DNA of 15,404 bases from Mobilitalea sp. (GCA_029974875.1 JARKQP010000653.1:1-15404), one strand, 5' to 3'; positions 6,834 through 14,394 are shown, counted from the stretch's first letter. Notes: generated from the letters alone by a model not told the origin. Numbers and translations are program-made.

Positions 6834-7215
6834 CCCGGTTCTCCTTTTCCTATACTATTATTTTGTTTTGGCAATTGTGAAACCAGAAGCTGCGGTTTTT
6901 TTCATATCCTAGATGCCGGTTCCCGGACGCCTGTGTTATTTTTTTGTTTTATATTGCCTTTTTATATTATTCTAAATGACGATGCACTGAAAAACCAGTA
7001 AGTAAATCCTCTTTTTTGCTGTTAAAATATATTCTTTTTTTACCCGAAAAAACATGTCTTTCAGAGAAAACCTAAAATAAGTGCAGTGATTTATTGTGAA
7101 TAACACAAATATATGCTATCATCAGACCAGGGGAAGATATTAATAGTAAAATTTTTATTCTAACTCTTAATTTTAATGATGCTCCCTATCCATTTTCATT
7201 CATCCGGAGGTTCTT
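6834..7215. other. Divergent intergenic region between the GH3 and AraC::GH39 genes
   Basis: AT-rich regulatory DNA with several A/T runs of 6-8 bases. The plus-strand promoter and a palindrome lie at 7094-7122. For the minus-strand GH3 gene I found only weak candidates (AT-rich -10-like boxes near 6958-6975, no good -35). Its long leader includes a small CCGG-GAA-CCGG hairpin. No ORF or RNA gene was recognised. Confidence 0.5.
7094..7122 (+). promoter_or_regulatory. Promoter with overlapping palindromic operator upstream of AraC::GH39
   Basis: TTGTGA (7094-7099), a 17-base spacer and TATCAT (7117-7122) form a good sigma-A promoter with a start near 7129. The -35 overlaps a perfect 5-5-5 inverted repeat, TTGTG-AATAA-CACAA (7094-7108), which could bind a dimeric regulator and thereby block or control this promoter. 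Confidence 0.6.
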
Positions 7216-9714
7216 ATGATAGTATCCCATGAAATTATTGATTATACCAATACCCTTCCCATCAAATTGTCCTTTATGCGGATCGGACATGCCCCGATGC
7301 ATTGGCATAACAGCCTTGAAATCCTGTATATCCTTTCCGGCACAATGACCCTTAAGATAGAAAATTCCATATACCAGCTGGTGGAGGATGACATCGCATT
7401 GGTGAACCCGAACCAGATTCATGAAACCGACAGCCCGGACTGTACCCTGATCGTATTGCAGCTGCGCTTATCCATGTTCCACCTGGACTGGCTGGACGTG
7501 GAGACCCTGGTCTTCGACTGCAATTCCTCTACAAGGCCAAAGGAGGATTTCCAGCCCCTGAAAGGCCACATTGCCAAGCTGATCCATAGCAATGCCAATA
7601 CCTCCCTCCACAATGAATTGCTGAACTATGCCTATTCCAACCAGCTCATGCATGAGCTGTTAACGAATTTCCGCGTTAATACCCCGGATAACCCATGGCG
7701 CTCCAAGAAGCATTTAGAGCGTTTAAAAGCCATTACTTCCTATATAGAAGAGAACTATCCCGGGGAAATCACACTGACTTCCATGGCGTCCCATGAGTAT
7801 CTGACACCTGCCTACCTCTCCCATTTCTTTGAAAAGCATATGGGCGTAACCTTTTCGGATTATCTGGCAAAGGTCCGGGTCAGCCATTCTATTGCAGATC
7901 TGTTATACACCGATTTATCCATTGAAGAGACCGCTGCCAAAAATGGTTTTGCCAGTGCCAGGGCTTATGCCACAGCCTTCCGTAAATTTTACGGCTGCCT
8001 GCCCAGTAAGTACCGCAAGGATTACTTTAGGGAAGCAAATTCCTTGTCATCCCTTGCTTTAAAGCAGAATGCCAGCTATCTTATGCTGGACCGGTATGAT
8101 TTTTCCGATAAAATCAATGAACTGCTGCAAACGGACACCTCTGTGCCTTCCCCGCCTTCCTCTCCTGCCCTCCTCCATGTCCTTCCCAATATTTCTGTCC
8201 TGAAGGAACAACGGGTGCTGGAGCACACCTGGCGCAGCTTCTGCTCCGTGGGCCGTGCCAGGGAGCTGCTTTACTCTGAGATCCAAGAAATGCTGCGGAT
8301 CCAGCAAAGGGAAATCGGGTTCCGCTACATTAAATTCCATGGCATCTTTGATGATGCCCTGGGGGTTTACCGGGAGGACGGCCTTGGAAATCCGGTCTAT
8401 AGCTTCACCTACGTTGACAAGGTGCTGGATTTTATATTAAGCGTGGGCTTGAAGCCGATGATCCAGTTATCCTTTATGCCAAAGGCATTGGCACTTGATA
8501 CCTCAAAAACCATATTTCAATTTAAATTTTACATCAGCCCGCCCAAGGACGAGAAGAAGTGGTATGACCTGGTATCCGCTTTTACCAGACATGTCATTAG
8601 CCGCTATGGGAACAAGGAAGTGATGGAATGGATCTTTACCTTTTGGAATGAGGCCTTAAATTATCTGCCCTTCCGCCTTACGGACAAAGGGACTATCTTC
8701 CGCCTTTATGAATTATCCTACCTGGCCATAAAGGAATGCAATCCAGGCTTTACCTTTGCAAGCCTGTCCGTTTATCATGAGCCAAATATGGAGAAGGATT
8801 ATCTGGAATATATGGAGTATGCCAAAACCCATTCCTGTGAGCCGGATGCTTATTTGTTCCATTTCTATCCTACCCGGCACGACTCCCCTGAGCCAAAGGA
8901 GCTATCCATAAATCCCGAGCGCAACCGGCAGCAGAGGCAGCTTAAGCTCCAGCGCAACCCGGATGCCATGAAGGAAGCACTGCATGTGCTCCGGCAGCTG
9001 ATCCCAGACCAGCAGAAGCCCCTCTACATTACAGAATGGAATCTGACCCCTTCCCACAGGGAATTGTTGAATGACACCTGCTATTCCTCCTGCTATATCA
9101 TCAAAAATATCCTTGAAAATTATGACGCCGTGGACAGCTTCTGCCACTGGTCGCTGACAGACTGGATTGAAGAGCTGGAATTTGCACCGGAATTATTCCA
9201 TGGGGGAATGGGCTTTTTTACAAAGAACGGGATTAAGAAGCCTGCTTATTACGCCTACTATTTTCTCAATAAATTAGAAAATTCCTTAGTGGAGCAGGGA
9301 GACGGCTATTTTATCACCAAAGGAAACGGCCGTTATGTGCTGCTTTTCTATAACTACATTCATTTTTCTGATTTATATGCGGATGGAATCGTCTTAAATT
9401 CCACCTTTACCGAACGGTATAAGGATTTTGCTTCCTGGAACCAGGTCAAAGCCCAGATTACCTTAACTGACCTTCCTGACGGAAGCTATGACATGCTTGA
9501 AACTGTCGTAAACCGGAGGCATGGAAGTGCCTTTGACCAATGGGTCGGGATGGGTGCACTTGAGCCTAAATGCCAGGAGGAGATTGATACACTTAAGTCT
9601 TTATCACAGCCGATCATAAAAAGGAGCATGCAGGCTGTAAGCAATAACACCTTAAGCCTAAGCATCCTCCTTGAGCCGCTTGAAATCCGGCTGATTGAGC
9701 TTATGATTCATTGA
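7216..9714 (+). CDS. AraC-family regulator fused to a GH39 glycosidase domain
   Basis: An 832-residue fusion. Residues 1-130 are a cupin-like AraC sensor domain (HAPMHWHNSLEILYILSG at 25-42). Residues 187-269 are the double helix-turn-helix AraC DNA-binding domain. After a Pro/Ser-rich linker, about 336-740 match GH39 (beta-xylosidase-type TIM barrel), with the acid/base E479 in FWNEA and the nucleophile E607 in ITEWN, followed by a beta-rich C-terminal part. GH39 enzymes act on beta-xylosides and related substrates; the usual NEP is NEA here. Both glutamates being present suggests activity, though the domain may serve mainly to sense sugar. GGAGG five bases before the ATG fixes the start. 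It is divergent from the GH3 and pgmB genes and is their likely regulator. There is no signal peptide, so it is intracellular. AraC::GH39 fusions occur in clostridia; its effector is unknown. Confidence 0.9.
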   Translation: MIVSHEIIDYTNTLPIKLSFMRIGHAPMHWHNSLEILYILSGTMTLKIENSIYQLVEDDIALVNPNQIHETDSPDCTLIVLQLRLSMFHLDWLDVETLVFDCNSSTRPKEDFQPLKGHIAKLIHSNANTSLHNELLNYAYSNQLMHELLTNFRVNTPDNPWRSKKHLERLKAITSYIEENYPGEITLTSMASHEYLTPAYLSHFFEKHMGVTFSDYLAKVRVSHSIADLLYTDLSIEETAAKNGFASARAYATAFRKFYGCLPSKYRKDYFREANSLSSLALKQNASYLMLDRYDFSDKINELLQTDTSVPSPPSSPALLHVLPNISVLKEQRVLEHTWRSFCSVGRARELLYSEIQEMLRIQQREIGFRYIKFHGIFDDALGVYREDGLGNPVYSFTYVDKVLDFILSVGLKPMIQLSFMPKALALDTSKTIFQFKFYISPPKDEKKWYDLVSAFTRHVISRYGNKEVMEWIFTFWNEALNYLPFRLTDKGTIFRLYELSYLAIKECNPGFTFASLSVYHEPNMEKDYLEYMEYAKTHSCEPDAYLFHFYPTRHDSPEPKELSINPERNRQQRQLKLQRNPDAMKEALHVLRQLIPDQQKPLYITEWNLTPSHRELLNDTCYSSCYIIKNILENYDAVDSFCHWSLTDWIEELEFAPELFHGGMGFFTKNGIKKPAYYAYYFLNKLENSLVEQGDGYFITKGNGRYVLLFYNYIHFSDLYADGIVLNSTFTERYKDFASWNQVKAQITLTDLPDGSYDMLETVVNRRHGSAFDQWVGMGALEPKCQEEIDTLKSLSQPIIKRSMQAVSNNTLSLSILLEPLEIRLIELMIH

Positions 9715-9730
9715 GATATAAATATAAGAC

Positions 9731-9776
9731 AAAAAAAGGTTCTGCCGATATCTGTGGGAGGATCCGACCGGAACCT
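9731..9776 (-). terminator. Intrinsic terminator downstream of D-lactate dehydrogenase
   Basis: AGGTTC (9737-9742) pairs with GAACCT (9771-9776) around a long loop with further internal pairing potential. The A-run at 9731-9737 becomes seven U residues after the stem on the minus strand. It ends minus-strand transcripts that have crossed the 11 bp repeat array, and its outer stem arm is the first array unit. Confidence 0.65.
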
Positions 9777-9902
9777 CCTCTGCTCCTCCCCTGAACCTCC
9801 TCCGGGCTTCCCCTGAACCTCCTCCGGGCTTCCTCTGGTCCTCTTCTGGTCCTCTTCTGGTCCTCCTCTGAACCTCCTCCGGGCTTCCTCTGAACCTCTC
9901 AG
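9771..9902. repeat. Tandem array of twelve 11 bp units, homopurine-rich on the minus strand
   Basis: The interval splits cleanly into twelve 11-base units on the plus strand: GAACCTCCTCC and GGGCTTCCTCT alternate, with three GGTCCTCYTCT units in the middle. The plus strand is strongly pyrimidine-rich. The last unit (9892-9902) contains the stop codon of the D-lactate dehydrogenase gene. On the minus-strand transcript the array repeats AGGAGG, identical to an ideal Shine-Dalgarno core. Confidence 0.9.
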
Positions 9903-10933
9903 AAGCAATTACGGTTCTCTCCCTTGGGGCAGGCTTCCCCCTTGCTGCATTGATAGCACACTTCGTTGCTGAGGGTCTTATCCCCAAAATATTCGCTGCA
10001 ATTTGATAATGTTGTTTCAGCTATGTTGTACAAAGCTTCCTTCGTCAAAAACGCCTGGTGTGATGTTACAATGACGTTTGGCATGGATATGATCCTGGCC
10101 AATATGTCATCCTGAATGACGGCATAGGACATATCCTCATAGAACAGCTCCGTTTCCTCCTCGTACACATCCAATCCGGCTCCGCCGATTTTCTCCGCTT
10201 TTAGCGCTTCCAGCAGGTCCTCGCTATTAACAAGGGCTCCCCTGGAGGTATTAATCAGATACACCCCATCCTTCATCATCCCGATGGCTTTACTGTCGAT
10301 CATGTGAAAGGTATCCTTCGTCAAGGGACAGTGGAGGGAAATAATATCTGATCCGCGGTACAGCTCCTCCAATGACACATAGCGGAGGTCTGTATCCTCC
10401 GATGGGAAGGGGTCATAGGCAAGCACGTCCATGCCAAAGCCCCTGCAGATATCAACAAAGATGCGCCCTATCTTACCCGTCCCGACCACACCCATGGTCT
10501 TTCCATGCAAGTCAAAGCCCGTCAGGCCGCTTAAACTAAAATTAAAGTCCCTTGTCCTGGAATACGCCCTATGGATTTTCCGGTTCAGGGTCTGCAGCAA
10601 TGCCATCGCATGCTCCGCTACTGCGTAAGGAGAATAGGCGGGTACACGCACCACATGGATCTTCCCGTATGCCTGTTTAAAATCTACATTGTTATAACCG
10701 GCACAGCGCATTGCGATCAAATTCGTACCGTTTTCATGCAATACCGTAACCGTTTCGGCATCTATTGTATCATTTACAAATGCAACAACTACCTCAAAGC
10801 CCTTTGCCATAAAAGCGGTTTTAGGCCCCAGCTTCGGTTCAAAGTATTCGATTTCAATATCATAATTCTCTTTGAGTAAATCAAAATATGTTCTATCATA
10901 GGGTTTTGTATCAAAAAAGCATATCCTGTTCAT
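9899..10933 (-). CDS. D-lactate dehydrogenase-like D-2-hydroxyacid dehydrogenase, Cys-rich tail
   Basis: A 344-residue NAD-dependent enzyme expected to reduce pyruvate to D-lactate during fermentation. The Rossmann motif GTGKIG (151-156) is followed by D174 (AYDPFP), typical of NAD preference. The catalytic trio is R231 (NTSRG), E258 (DVYE) and H292 (TSHQAF). The stretch GLDVYEEETELF resembles E. coli LdhA (329 residues). The last 20 residues carry four cysteines, C326, C329, C335 and C343 (C-x2-C-x5-C-x7-C), resembling a metal- or redox-binding tail; its role is unknown. ATG 10933 is used because AGGAGG lies eight bases upstream; a GTG at 10942 overlaps that site. The stop codon lies inside an 11 bp repeat array. 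Other 2-hydroxyacid substrates (such as phenylpyruvate or 2-ketoisocaproate) are possible. Confidence 0.9.
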   Translation of the reverse strand: MNRICFFDTKPYDRTYFDLLKENYDIEIEYFEPKLGPKTAFMAKGFEVVVAFVNDTIDAETVTVLHENGTNLIAMRCAGYNNVDFKQAYGKIHVVRVPAYSPYAVAEHAMALLQTLNRKIHRAYSRTRDFNFSLSGLTGFDLHGKTMGVVGTGKIGRIFVDICRGFGMDVLAYDPFPSEDTDLRYVSLEELYRGSDIISLHCPLTKDTFHMIDSKAIGMMKDGVYLINTSRGALVNSEDLLEALKAEKIGGAGLDVYEEETELFYEDMSYAVIQDDILARIISMPNVIVTSHQAFLTKEALYNIAETTLSNCSEYFGDKTLSNEVCYQCSKGEACPKGENRNCF

Positions 10934-10941
10934 TCCTGCCA

Positions 10942-10947
10942 CCTCCT
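10942..10947 (-). promoter_or_regulatory. Ribosome binding site deciding the D-lactate dehydrogenase start
   Basis: A perfect AGGAGG on the minus strand, eight bases from ATG 10933. The upstream in-frame GTG (10942-10940) overlaps it and therefore cannot be the start. Confidence 0.75.
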
Positions 10948-11054
10948 AAGCATAAGGTTCTACCGATGAAGCCTCCTGCCGGAAAGCCCCATAATGTTAT
11001 TAAAATTATTACCAGCAATTCTTTTCATAGACCTGTCATCACAAGATTTTAAAG

Positions 11055-11091
11055 TAAAAGCTTACAACCTGTCATTGATTGTAAGCTTTTA
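11055..11091. terminator. Bidirectional intrinsic terminator
   Basis: A perfect 12 bp stem, AAAAGCTTACAA (11056-11067) with TTGTAAGCTTTT (11079-11090), extended by a T-A pair, with an 11-base loop. T-rich sequence follows on the plus strand and TTTTACTTT on the minus strand. It lies just after the stop of the coiled-coil gene and ends its minus-strand transcript. Confidence 0.85.
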
Positions 11092-11095
11092 TTAT

Positions 11096-11575
11096 TTACC
11101 GGTTCATTAATGTATTAATTTCCTTACTGTGGGATGCCACAACTCTTTTTAATCCACTGATGTCAAATTGTATTTCTTCAATTTGGTCTGCAACAAAATT
11201 CAATTTATCAACATTAGGCTTATACTGTTCCATCAGTAAACCAATATTTCTGTCCGTAACATTTTCCAGGTGTAATTCAATTTTCACCACCTGATTCGAT
11301 AAGTCGTCCATTCTACCGTCCAGTTTGTCTATTCTACCGTCCAGTTTGTCCATTCTACCGTTCAGCTCGTCAGATAATTTGTCCATCCTATCATCTAGTT
11401 TGTCCATCCTGTCGTCTAGTTTGTACATCCTATCGTCCAGTTTGTCCATCCTGCCATCCAACTTGTCCATCCTGCCGTTCAGCCCGTCAGATAACGTATC
11501 TATCCGACCACTTAACCCACTCATCTGATTCTGCATGCTTACCAGCATCTCAAGAATTTTTTCTTCATTACCCAT
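11096..11575 (-). CDS. Heptad-repeat coiled-coil protein of unknown function
   Basis: A protein of 159 residues with no enzyme motif, signal peptide or membrane segment that I recognise. After a short N-terminus (GNEEKILEMLVSMQNQM), about residues 20-85 consist of a seven-residue repeat of the form GRMDKLD or DRMDKLD, with Met and Leu at the two heptad core positions, predicting a long, highly charged parallel coiled coil. A longer coiled segment and a short C-terminal part (DISGLKRVVASHSKEINTLMNR) follow. It resembles the many short tropomyosin-like hypothetical proteins of clostridia; an oligomerisation or scaffold role is only a guess. It has its own promoter and terminator and lies 115 bases after recQ. 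ATG 11575 is preferred to GTG 11584 because AAAGGA is only three bases from the GTG. Confidence 0.75.
   Translation of the reverse strand: MGNEEKILEMLVSMQNQMSGLSGRIDTLSDGLNGRMDKLDGRMDKLDDRMYKLDDRMDKLDDRMDKLSDELNGRMDKLDGRIDKLDGRMDDLSNQVVKIELHLENVTDRNIGLLMEQYKPNVDKLNFVADQIEEIQFDISGLKRVVASHSKEINTLMNR
11306..11495. repeat. In-frame 21 bp tandem repeat inside the coiled-coil gene
   Basis: Nine near-identical 21-base units, each coding for seven residues; a typical plus-strand core is GTCCATCCTGTCGTCTAG. Units 3 and 9 share the same diverged tail (TCAGATAA, coding for LSDxLNG), so a larger block was probably duplicated as well. Unit gain or loss would keep the frame and change coiled-coil length by whole heptads. 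Confidence 0.85.
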
Positions 11576-11599
11576 AGAACTCACCCATCCTTTTCAATT

Positions 11600-11628
11600 A
11601 TTTTAATACGGTTACCATAACAAGTCAA
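11600..11628 (-). promoter_or_regulatory. Sigma-A promoter of the coiled-coil gene
   Basis: On the minus strand, TTGACT (11623-11628), a 17-base spacer and TAAAAT (11600-11605): 10 of 12 consensus positions. The spacer contains a short palindrome, GTTA-TGG-TAAC. The leader would be only about 18 bases. The promoter lies downstream of recQ, so the gene can be expressed separately. Confidence 0.7.
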
Positions 11629-11690
11629 CTCTTCTCTGGTGGAATTTGATAGAATGTTAATTGATTATATTCGGAACTATCCTGGCATAT

Positions 11691-13964
11691 TCAATCAGTT
11701 CCTCCCTTCTTTTGTAAAAGAGACAGCAAGAAGTTCTGTGCCTCTGCTTTGTAAACTACCACCTCATATTCATTCCCTTTTTCACTGATTTTCTTTTCCG
11801 TATCAATCCCTAATTCATAACCCTTGTCCGTAACTACCGTAACATTCCTCTGCAGGAAGGGGTGGTATTTCTCCTCCAGGTAGCCTTCTTCCTTCAGCCT
11901 TGAGGTCAGATAGGTCGGGGTCAGGCGTTTCATGGACTGCTCATCCCTAAGGCTATTTAGGAGCTCTACGAACCGGCTGATATTCAAGGTTTCATTAAGG
12001 TCAAAGCCCTGTATCATTTCATTTGTCAGATAGAATTCAGACTTTCCTGCCTTCCGGCTTTTCCTGCCCTTTGGTTCAGGCTCCGCAGCCGGTGGTTCAT
12101 AGCTTAGCGCCTCCTTGGTACCCTTTGTAAATTCCATGATTGCCTCCAGGAAGATTTGGCCGTACTTTTTCAGCTTATGTTCCCCCACTCCGGCCACATG
12201 TAACAGCTCCTGCTCAGAGCACGGCTGTTTCACACACATATCCGTCAGTGTTTTATCCGAAAATATAATATAAGGCGGTACCCCTTCCTCCCTGGCCAGG
12301 CTGGTCCTTACCTGACGTAACCGGTCGAACAAATCCAAGCCCTTGGAGGTGAGCACCTCCGACTTTCTCCTTGCCTTATCCGGCTTTTCCTCCGCTTTTG
12401 GAGGACTTTCCTTGGATAGCTTCATTATGATTTTAACCTCTCCGTCCAGCAATGCCTTTGCGGAGCGGTCGATCTTTACAACGGAATACTTATCATTCGT
12501 CAGATACAGATAACCGTCAAGGACCAGCTTATTCATGATATGCTTTAAGTAAGCCTCGCCCTCGGATGACCTTTTTCCATAGAAGACGCTGTCCACCATA
12601 TGGTTCGCGGTAAGCTTGGCTATTCTTCTGCCCAGTAAGGTGGCAATAATCACATTTATCCCAAAGCGCTGCCTGCATTCCCTGATACATCCAAGGATGT
12701 CCAGGCTGATCCCGGTTACATCCTGTTCCTCGAACTCCGTCAGGCAATTGGAGCAGTTGTTGCAGCATCCTTCCCCATATTCCCCGAAGTACCGCAGGAT
12801 GTATTCCCTCAGGCAATCCTTAGTGAAACAGTAATAGGTCATTAGCTTTAACCGCTCTTCATCCCTTTCCTTGACCAGCTCCCGCTGTGCGTCACTTAAT
12901 TCTGCGCTTTCATTGCCATTTTCAATCAGGAACTGGTTGATCTTCACATCCCTTGCCCCATAGAACAGGATGCACTCAGCCGGCTCACCGTCACGCCCTG
13001 CACGGCCGGCCTCCTGATAATAGCTTTCCATATTCTTAGGCATATTGTAATGGATCACGTATCTGACATTGGATTTATCGATGCCCATTCCAAAGGCATT
13101 GGTTGCAACCATGACCAGCTTCCGGTCGTAGATAAAGGCCTCCTGGTTTTCACTACGCTCTGCATCACTCATCCCGGCATGGTATTTTGCCGCCGAAATT
13201 CCCTCGTTTTGCAAAAGCTCCTGTAATTCATCCACATTGCTGCGGGTAGAACAGTATATAATTCCACAATCCGTCCCATGGTTCTTGATATAATCCACAA
13301 TTTCCACGTCCTTGTACTTTGATGTCCTTACCTCAAAATACAGGTTTGCCCTATCATATCCTGTGACCTCGATGGTCGGATCCTCCAGACGGAGGACGCA
13401 GCTGATATCCTCAATGACCTCCTTGGTAGCCGTCGCCGTAAAAGCGCTGATAACGGGCCGTTTTTCCAGCACTTCAATAAACCGGACAATCTTAAGGTAG
13501 CTCGGCCTGAAATCCTGTCCCCATTGCGAAATACAATGGGCTTCATCCACCGTAACCATACTGATATCCGTATGTAAAGCAAAATCCAGAAATTCCTCCG
13601 TCTCCAGCCGCTCCGGCGCTATATAAATGATCTTGTAGCGCCCCTGCCTGGCATAATCCAGGGCGAGGCTGACCTGCCTGGCCGATAGTGAGCTGTTAAT
13701 ATATGCCGCATGGATTCCTGCCTGGTTTAAGGCCGTGACCTGATCCTTCATTAAAGAAATCAGAGGCGAGATGACCAAGGTTATCCCTTCCATCACAACC
13801 CCAGGAACCTGGTAACAAATGGATTTTCCAGCTCCTGTCGGCATCACCCCCAGCGTATCCTTCCCGGACAGGATGCTTTGCACCAGCTTCTCCTGTCCCA
13901 CACGAAAGCTGTCATAACCGAAGTAGGTTTTTAATATCTCCTCTGCTGACTTGTGTATTACCAA
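11691..13964 (-). CDS. recQ: ATP-dependent DNA helicase RecQ
   Basis: A 757-residue 3'-5' DNA helicase for recombination and repair. Helicase domain 1 has FGYDSFRVGQ (15-24), Walker A TGAGKS (43-48), DEAH (140-143) and SAFTATAT (173-180). Domain 2 ends in QEAGRAGRDG (317-326). Zinc ligands C384, C401, C404 and C407 have the same spacing as E. coli RecQ, followed by a winged-helix RQC region (about 410-510). An HRDC domain lies at about 540-612. Residues about 635-757 form an additional C-terminal region (KGRKSRKAGKSEFYLTNEM onward) that makes it longer than the roughly 610-residue E. coli protein. The start is TTG at 13964, eight bases after a perfect AGGAGG; no ATG fits. The leader contains an 18-20 bp tandem array. 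No intrinsic terminator is visible directly after the stop. Confidence 0.95.
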   Translation of the reverse strand: MVIHKSAEEILKTYFGYDSFRVGQEKLVQSILSGKDTLGVMPTGAGKSICYQVPGVVMEGITLVISPLISLMKDQVTALNQAGIHAAYINSSLSARQVSLALDYARQGRYKIIYIAPERLETEEFLDFALHTDISMVTVDEAHCISQWGQDFRPSYLKIVRFIEVLEKRPVISAFTATATKEVIEDISCVLRLEDPTIEVTGYDRANLYFEVRTSKYKDVEIVDYIKNHGTDCGIIYCSTRSNVDELQELLQNEGISAAKYHAGMSDAERSENQEAFIYDRKLVMVATNAFGMGIDKSNVRYVIHYNMPKNMESYYQEAGRAGRDGEPAECILFYGARDVKINQFLIENGNESAELSDAQRELVKERDEERLKLMTYYCFTKDCLREYILRYFGEYGEGCCNNCSNCLTEFEEQDVTGISLDILGCIRECRQRFGINVIIATLLGRRIAKLTANHMVDSVFYGKRSSEGEAYLKHIMNKLVLDGYLYLTNDKYSVVKIDRSAKALLDGEVKIIMKLSKESPPKAEEKPDKARRKSEVLTSKGLDLFDRLRQVRTSLAREEGVPPYIIFSDKTLTDMCVKQPCSEQELLHVAGVGEHKLKKYGQIFLEAIMEFTKGTKEALSYEPPAAEPEPKGRKSRKAGKSEFYLTNEMIQGFDLNETLNISRFVELLNSLRDEQSMKRLTPTYLTSRLKEEGYLEEKYHPFLQRNVTVVTDKGYELGIDTEKKISEKGNEYEVVVYKAEAQNFLLSLLQKKGGTD

Positions 13965-13972
13965 AAACTTTT

Positions 13973-13978
13973 CCTCCT
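13973..13978 (-). promoter_or_regulatory. Ribosome binding site fixing the TTG start of recQ
   Basis: AGGAGG on the minus strand, eight bases before TTG 13964. It is the only start with a good site, and the protein N-terminus it gives aligns with other RecQ proteins. Confidence 0.8.
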
Positions 13979-13980
13979 AT

Positions 13981-14240
13981 ATGTATTTCAAAAAATATTA
14001 AATGAGTTTCAAAAACATTAAATGGGTTTTATAACATTAAATGAGTTTTAAAAATATTAAATGAGTTCCAAACATTAAATGTGTTTCAAAACATTAAATG
14101 AATTTCAAAAATATTAAAATGAGTTCCAAACATTAAATGTGCTTCAAAACATTAAATGTGTTTCAAAAATATTAAATGAGTTCCAAACATCAAATGAGTT
14201 TCAAAAACATCGAATGAGTTTCAAAAACATCAAATAGCTT
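13981..14240. repeat. Tandem array, 18-20 bp unit, in the recQ leader
   Basis: About thirteen units with plus-strand consensus ATTAAATGAGTTTCAAAAAC. Unit length varies between 18 and 20 bases (a few to 21) through loss or gain of A residues. The units nearest recQ are most uniform in the ATTAAATG core; the far ones read ATCAAATG or ATCGAATG. The array starts only a few bases upstream of the recQ ribosome binding site. It has no spacers, so it is not a CRISPR. Confidence 0.9.
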
Positions 14241-14246
14241 TTACAA

Positions 14247-14252
14247 ATTATA
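14247..14252 (-). promoter_or_regulatory. Candidate -10 box for recQ
   Basis: TATAAT on the minus strand, just upstream of the repeat array. No matching -35 is visible at 16-18 bases, so this is weak. If used, the recQ leader would be about 280 bases and would contain the whole array. Confidence 0.35.
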
Positions 14253-14324
14253 TTTAAATGCCTCTACAAACATGTAACCAGCTTTCAAAACGATAGCCTG
14301 TCTTTTCAATTCCCAGAACCGAAA

Positions 14325-14373
14325 ATAGATACCCTAAAACACGATTTATCATCGCCTGTTTTAAGGTATCTAT
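14325..14373 (-). terminator. Long hairpin, likely terminator of the hydrogenase transcript
   Basis: ATAGATACC (14325-14333) pairs with GGTATCTAT (14365-14373); after one mismatch TAAAACA pairs with TGTTTTA, and CGAT with ATCG inside. On the minus strand the stem ends in TATTTTC, a modest U-run. It lies about 110 bases after the hydrogenase stop and before the candidate recQ promoter. Confidence 0.5.
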
Positions 14374-14394
14374 AGTCTAGCATATTTTTTACAG

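Noticed and set aside
7094..7108. Canonical Rex or CRP operator
   Set aside because: The half-sites are similar but the spacing does not fit either consensus; kept only as an unassigned palindrome.
9658..9987. Open minus-strand frames of 109 and 66 codons through the 11 bp array
   Set aside because: They exist because the purine-rich repeat lacks stop codons in all frames. They overlap the D-lactate dehydrogenase end, are Arg/Glu/Gly-rich repeats and have no proper start context.
13981..14240. CRISPR array
   Set aside because: Units are contiguous, 18-20 bases long and degenerate, without spacers; no cas gene is nearby.
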